Source of the DNA: Xanthomonas bromi | GTDB taxonomy: Bacteria > Pseudomonadota > Gammaproteobacteria > Xanthomonadales > Xanthomonadaceae | Assembly (NCBI RefSeq): GCF_900092025.1 | Contig: NZ_FLTX01000008.1 | Location: 1-64,000, forward strand | Reading direction: 5' to 3' | Length of the DNA stretch: 64,000 nucleotides | In this document: piece after piece, positions 63,289-64,000 of the stretch | How positions within the stretch are numbered: position 1 is the first letter of the stretch | Layout: each line of letters begins with the position of its first letter | Notes under the pieces: generated by a model | What the model saw: only the letters and a program-made list of their open reading frames with translations | The model's database searches: none | Told to the model about the DNA's origin: nothing | Program-made: the position numbers and the translations under genes

Positions 63289-64000
63289 TCAGGTGCGCAG
63301 CTGCACCTGATGGCTGCCGTAGATCAGCTGCTGCGCCATCGGCCTGCCGATGAAGCGTTCGGGGAAAATTGGCGGCACTGCGCTGACGGCATCCAGGCGT
63401 GCGATCTGGTCGTCGCTGAGCACGATGTCCAGCGCACCGAAATTGTCTTCGGCCTGCTGCAACGTGCGTGCGCCCATCACCGGCGACACCACGGCCGGGT
63501 TGCGCAAGGTCCAGGCCAGCGCCACTTGCGCGCGCGACGCGCCCAGTTCGTCGGCGACCGCACCGACCACCTCGGCGATCTCCAGCGCGCGCGCGTTGAG
63601 ATGCCCGGTCGACGCGATCACGCCCTTGCGGCTGCTCGACACGTGTGCCGCATTGTCGTCGGAGAGATCGGCATGGCTGTAGTTGCCGGTCAGAATGCCG
63701 CCGCCCAGCGGCGACCACGGCAACACGCCCAGGCCGAGTTCGTGCGCCATCGGCAGCAGCTCATGTTCGACGCTGCGTTCGACCAGGCTGTACTCGATCT
63801 GCAGCGCCACCAACGGCGACCAGCCGCGCAGATCGGCCAGGGTCTGCAATTGCGCCACGCGCCAGGCCGGCGTATTGCAGATGCCCAGGTAGAGCGCCTT
63901 GCCCGATTGCACCAGGTGCTCCAGGCCGCGCATCACCTCGTCCGGAGCGGTGGTGAAATCCCAGGCGTGCAGGTACAGCAGATCGATCCGGTCGGTGGCC
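63289..64000 (-). CDS. Aldo/keto reductase, 3' part
   Basis: Partial gene whose 5' end lies beyond the right edge (the frame is open to the end, with ATDRIDLLYLHAWDFTTAPDE). The family TIM-barrel features are LLYLHAWD (the segment with the LxxxHxxD pattern), LGICNTPAWRVAQLQ, LQIEYSLVERSVEHELLPMA, GVLPWSPLGGGILTGNY and VALAWTLRNPAVVSPVMGART. The catalytic Asp/Tyr/Lys lie in the missing N-terminal part. It is close to the AKR subgroup with YajO/Tas-like members; substrate unknown. Next gene upstream on the same strand is not visible. Confidence 0.9.
   Translation of the reverse strand, partial: ATDRIDLLYLHAWDFTTAPDEVMRGLEHLVQSGKALYLGICNTPAWRVAQLQTLADLRGWSPLVALQIEYSLVERSVEHELLPMAHELGLGVLPWSPLGGGILTGNYSHADLSDDNAAHVSSSRKGVIASTGHLNARALEIAEVVGAVADELGASRAQVALAWTLRNPAVVSPVMGARTLQQAEDNFGALDIVLSDDQIARLDAVSAVPPIFPERFIGRPMAQQLIYGSHQVQLRT

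Overview
The window is high-GC gammaproteobacterial DNA and almost certainly comes from a Xanthomonas chromosome. The evidence is the Xps type II secretion operon in its E-F-G-H-I-J-K-L-M-N-D order, the sucrose-scavenging sux locus, an xag-type exopolysaccharide cluster, a tct/opr/cit citrate locus, plant cell-wall hydrolases, and tandem GATTCCC heptad repeats between genes. The species cannot be fixed from sequence alone. I see no rRNA or tRNA genes, no CRISPR array and no insertion sequence.

Layout. 1-10.9 kb: the 3' end of xpsE, then xpsF to xpsD and a coupled glycosyltransferase-like gene; most junctions from xpsH onward overlap as ATGA. 11.2-16.2 kb, minus strand: a scavenging island made of an APH-type kinase, a TonB-dependent receptor, a PnuC-type permease and a GntR/UTRA repressor, with a candidate operator in front of the kinase. 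16.8-23 kb: a family 2 glycosyltransferase, then a polysaccharide operon of an outer-membrane barrel, a processive synthase with an N-terminal MshEN (c-di-GMP-type) module, a polytopic membrane protein and a glycosidase-like lipoprotein. 23.4-28.7 kb: pncB, a secreted PA-domain metallopeptidase with a small secreted partner, arsC and a second peptide deformylase. 28.9-38.5 kb: a truncated degV, two secreted plant-polysaccharide enzymes (GH12 glucanase and PL4 rhamnogalacturonan lyase), then decayed and frameshifted genes (a DUF2809 remnant, two amidohydrolases, an FG-GAP-like protein) mixed with intact small genes.

38.6-47 kb: ordinary chromosomal genes (a three-domain glutaredoxin/A-type/rhodanese protein, polysaccharide deacetylase, methyltransferase, GDSL esterase, alaA, rsgA, a QEGLA-motif metalloprotein, a DJ-1/PfpI protein). 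47.1-54.3 kb: the complete sux locus, with two palindromic operators between suxA and suxC. 54.5-62.2 kb: a PhaB-like dehydrogenase lacking the catalytic Tyr, then citrate transporter, OprO/P porin, TctD/TctE two-component system, an orphan periplasmic binding protein and a NarL-type regulator. 62.3-64 kb: two small secreted proteins and an aldo/keto reductase that runs off the end.

How it fits together: the Xps machine exports folded periplasmic enzymes, and this window also encodes likely cargo (GH12, PL4, metallopeptidase). The sux and citrate loci take up plant-derived carbon, and the MshEN synthase operon links a polysaccharide to c-di-GMP. The least explained elements are the kinase/receptor/PnuC/GntR island, the glycosyltransferase-like gene coupled to xpsD, and the paired heptad arrays that can fold into long hairpins, one ending exactly at the tctD start codon.
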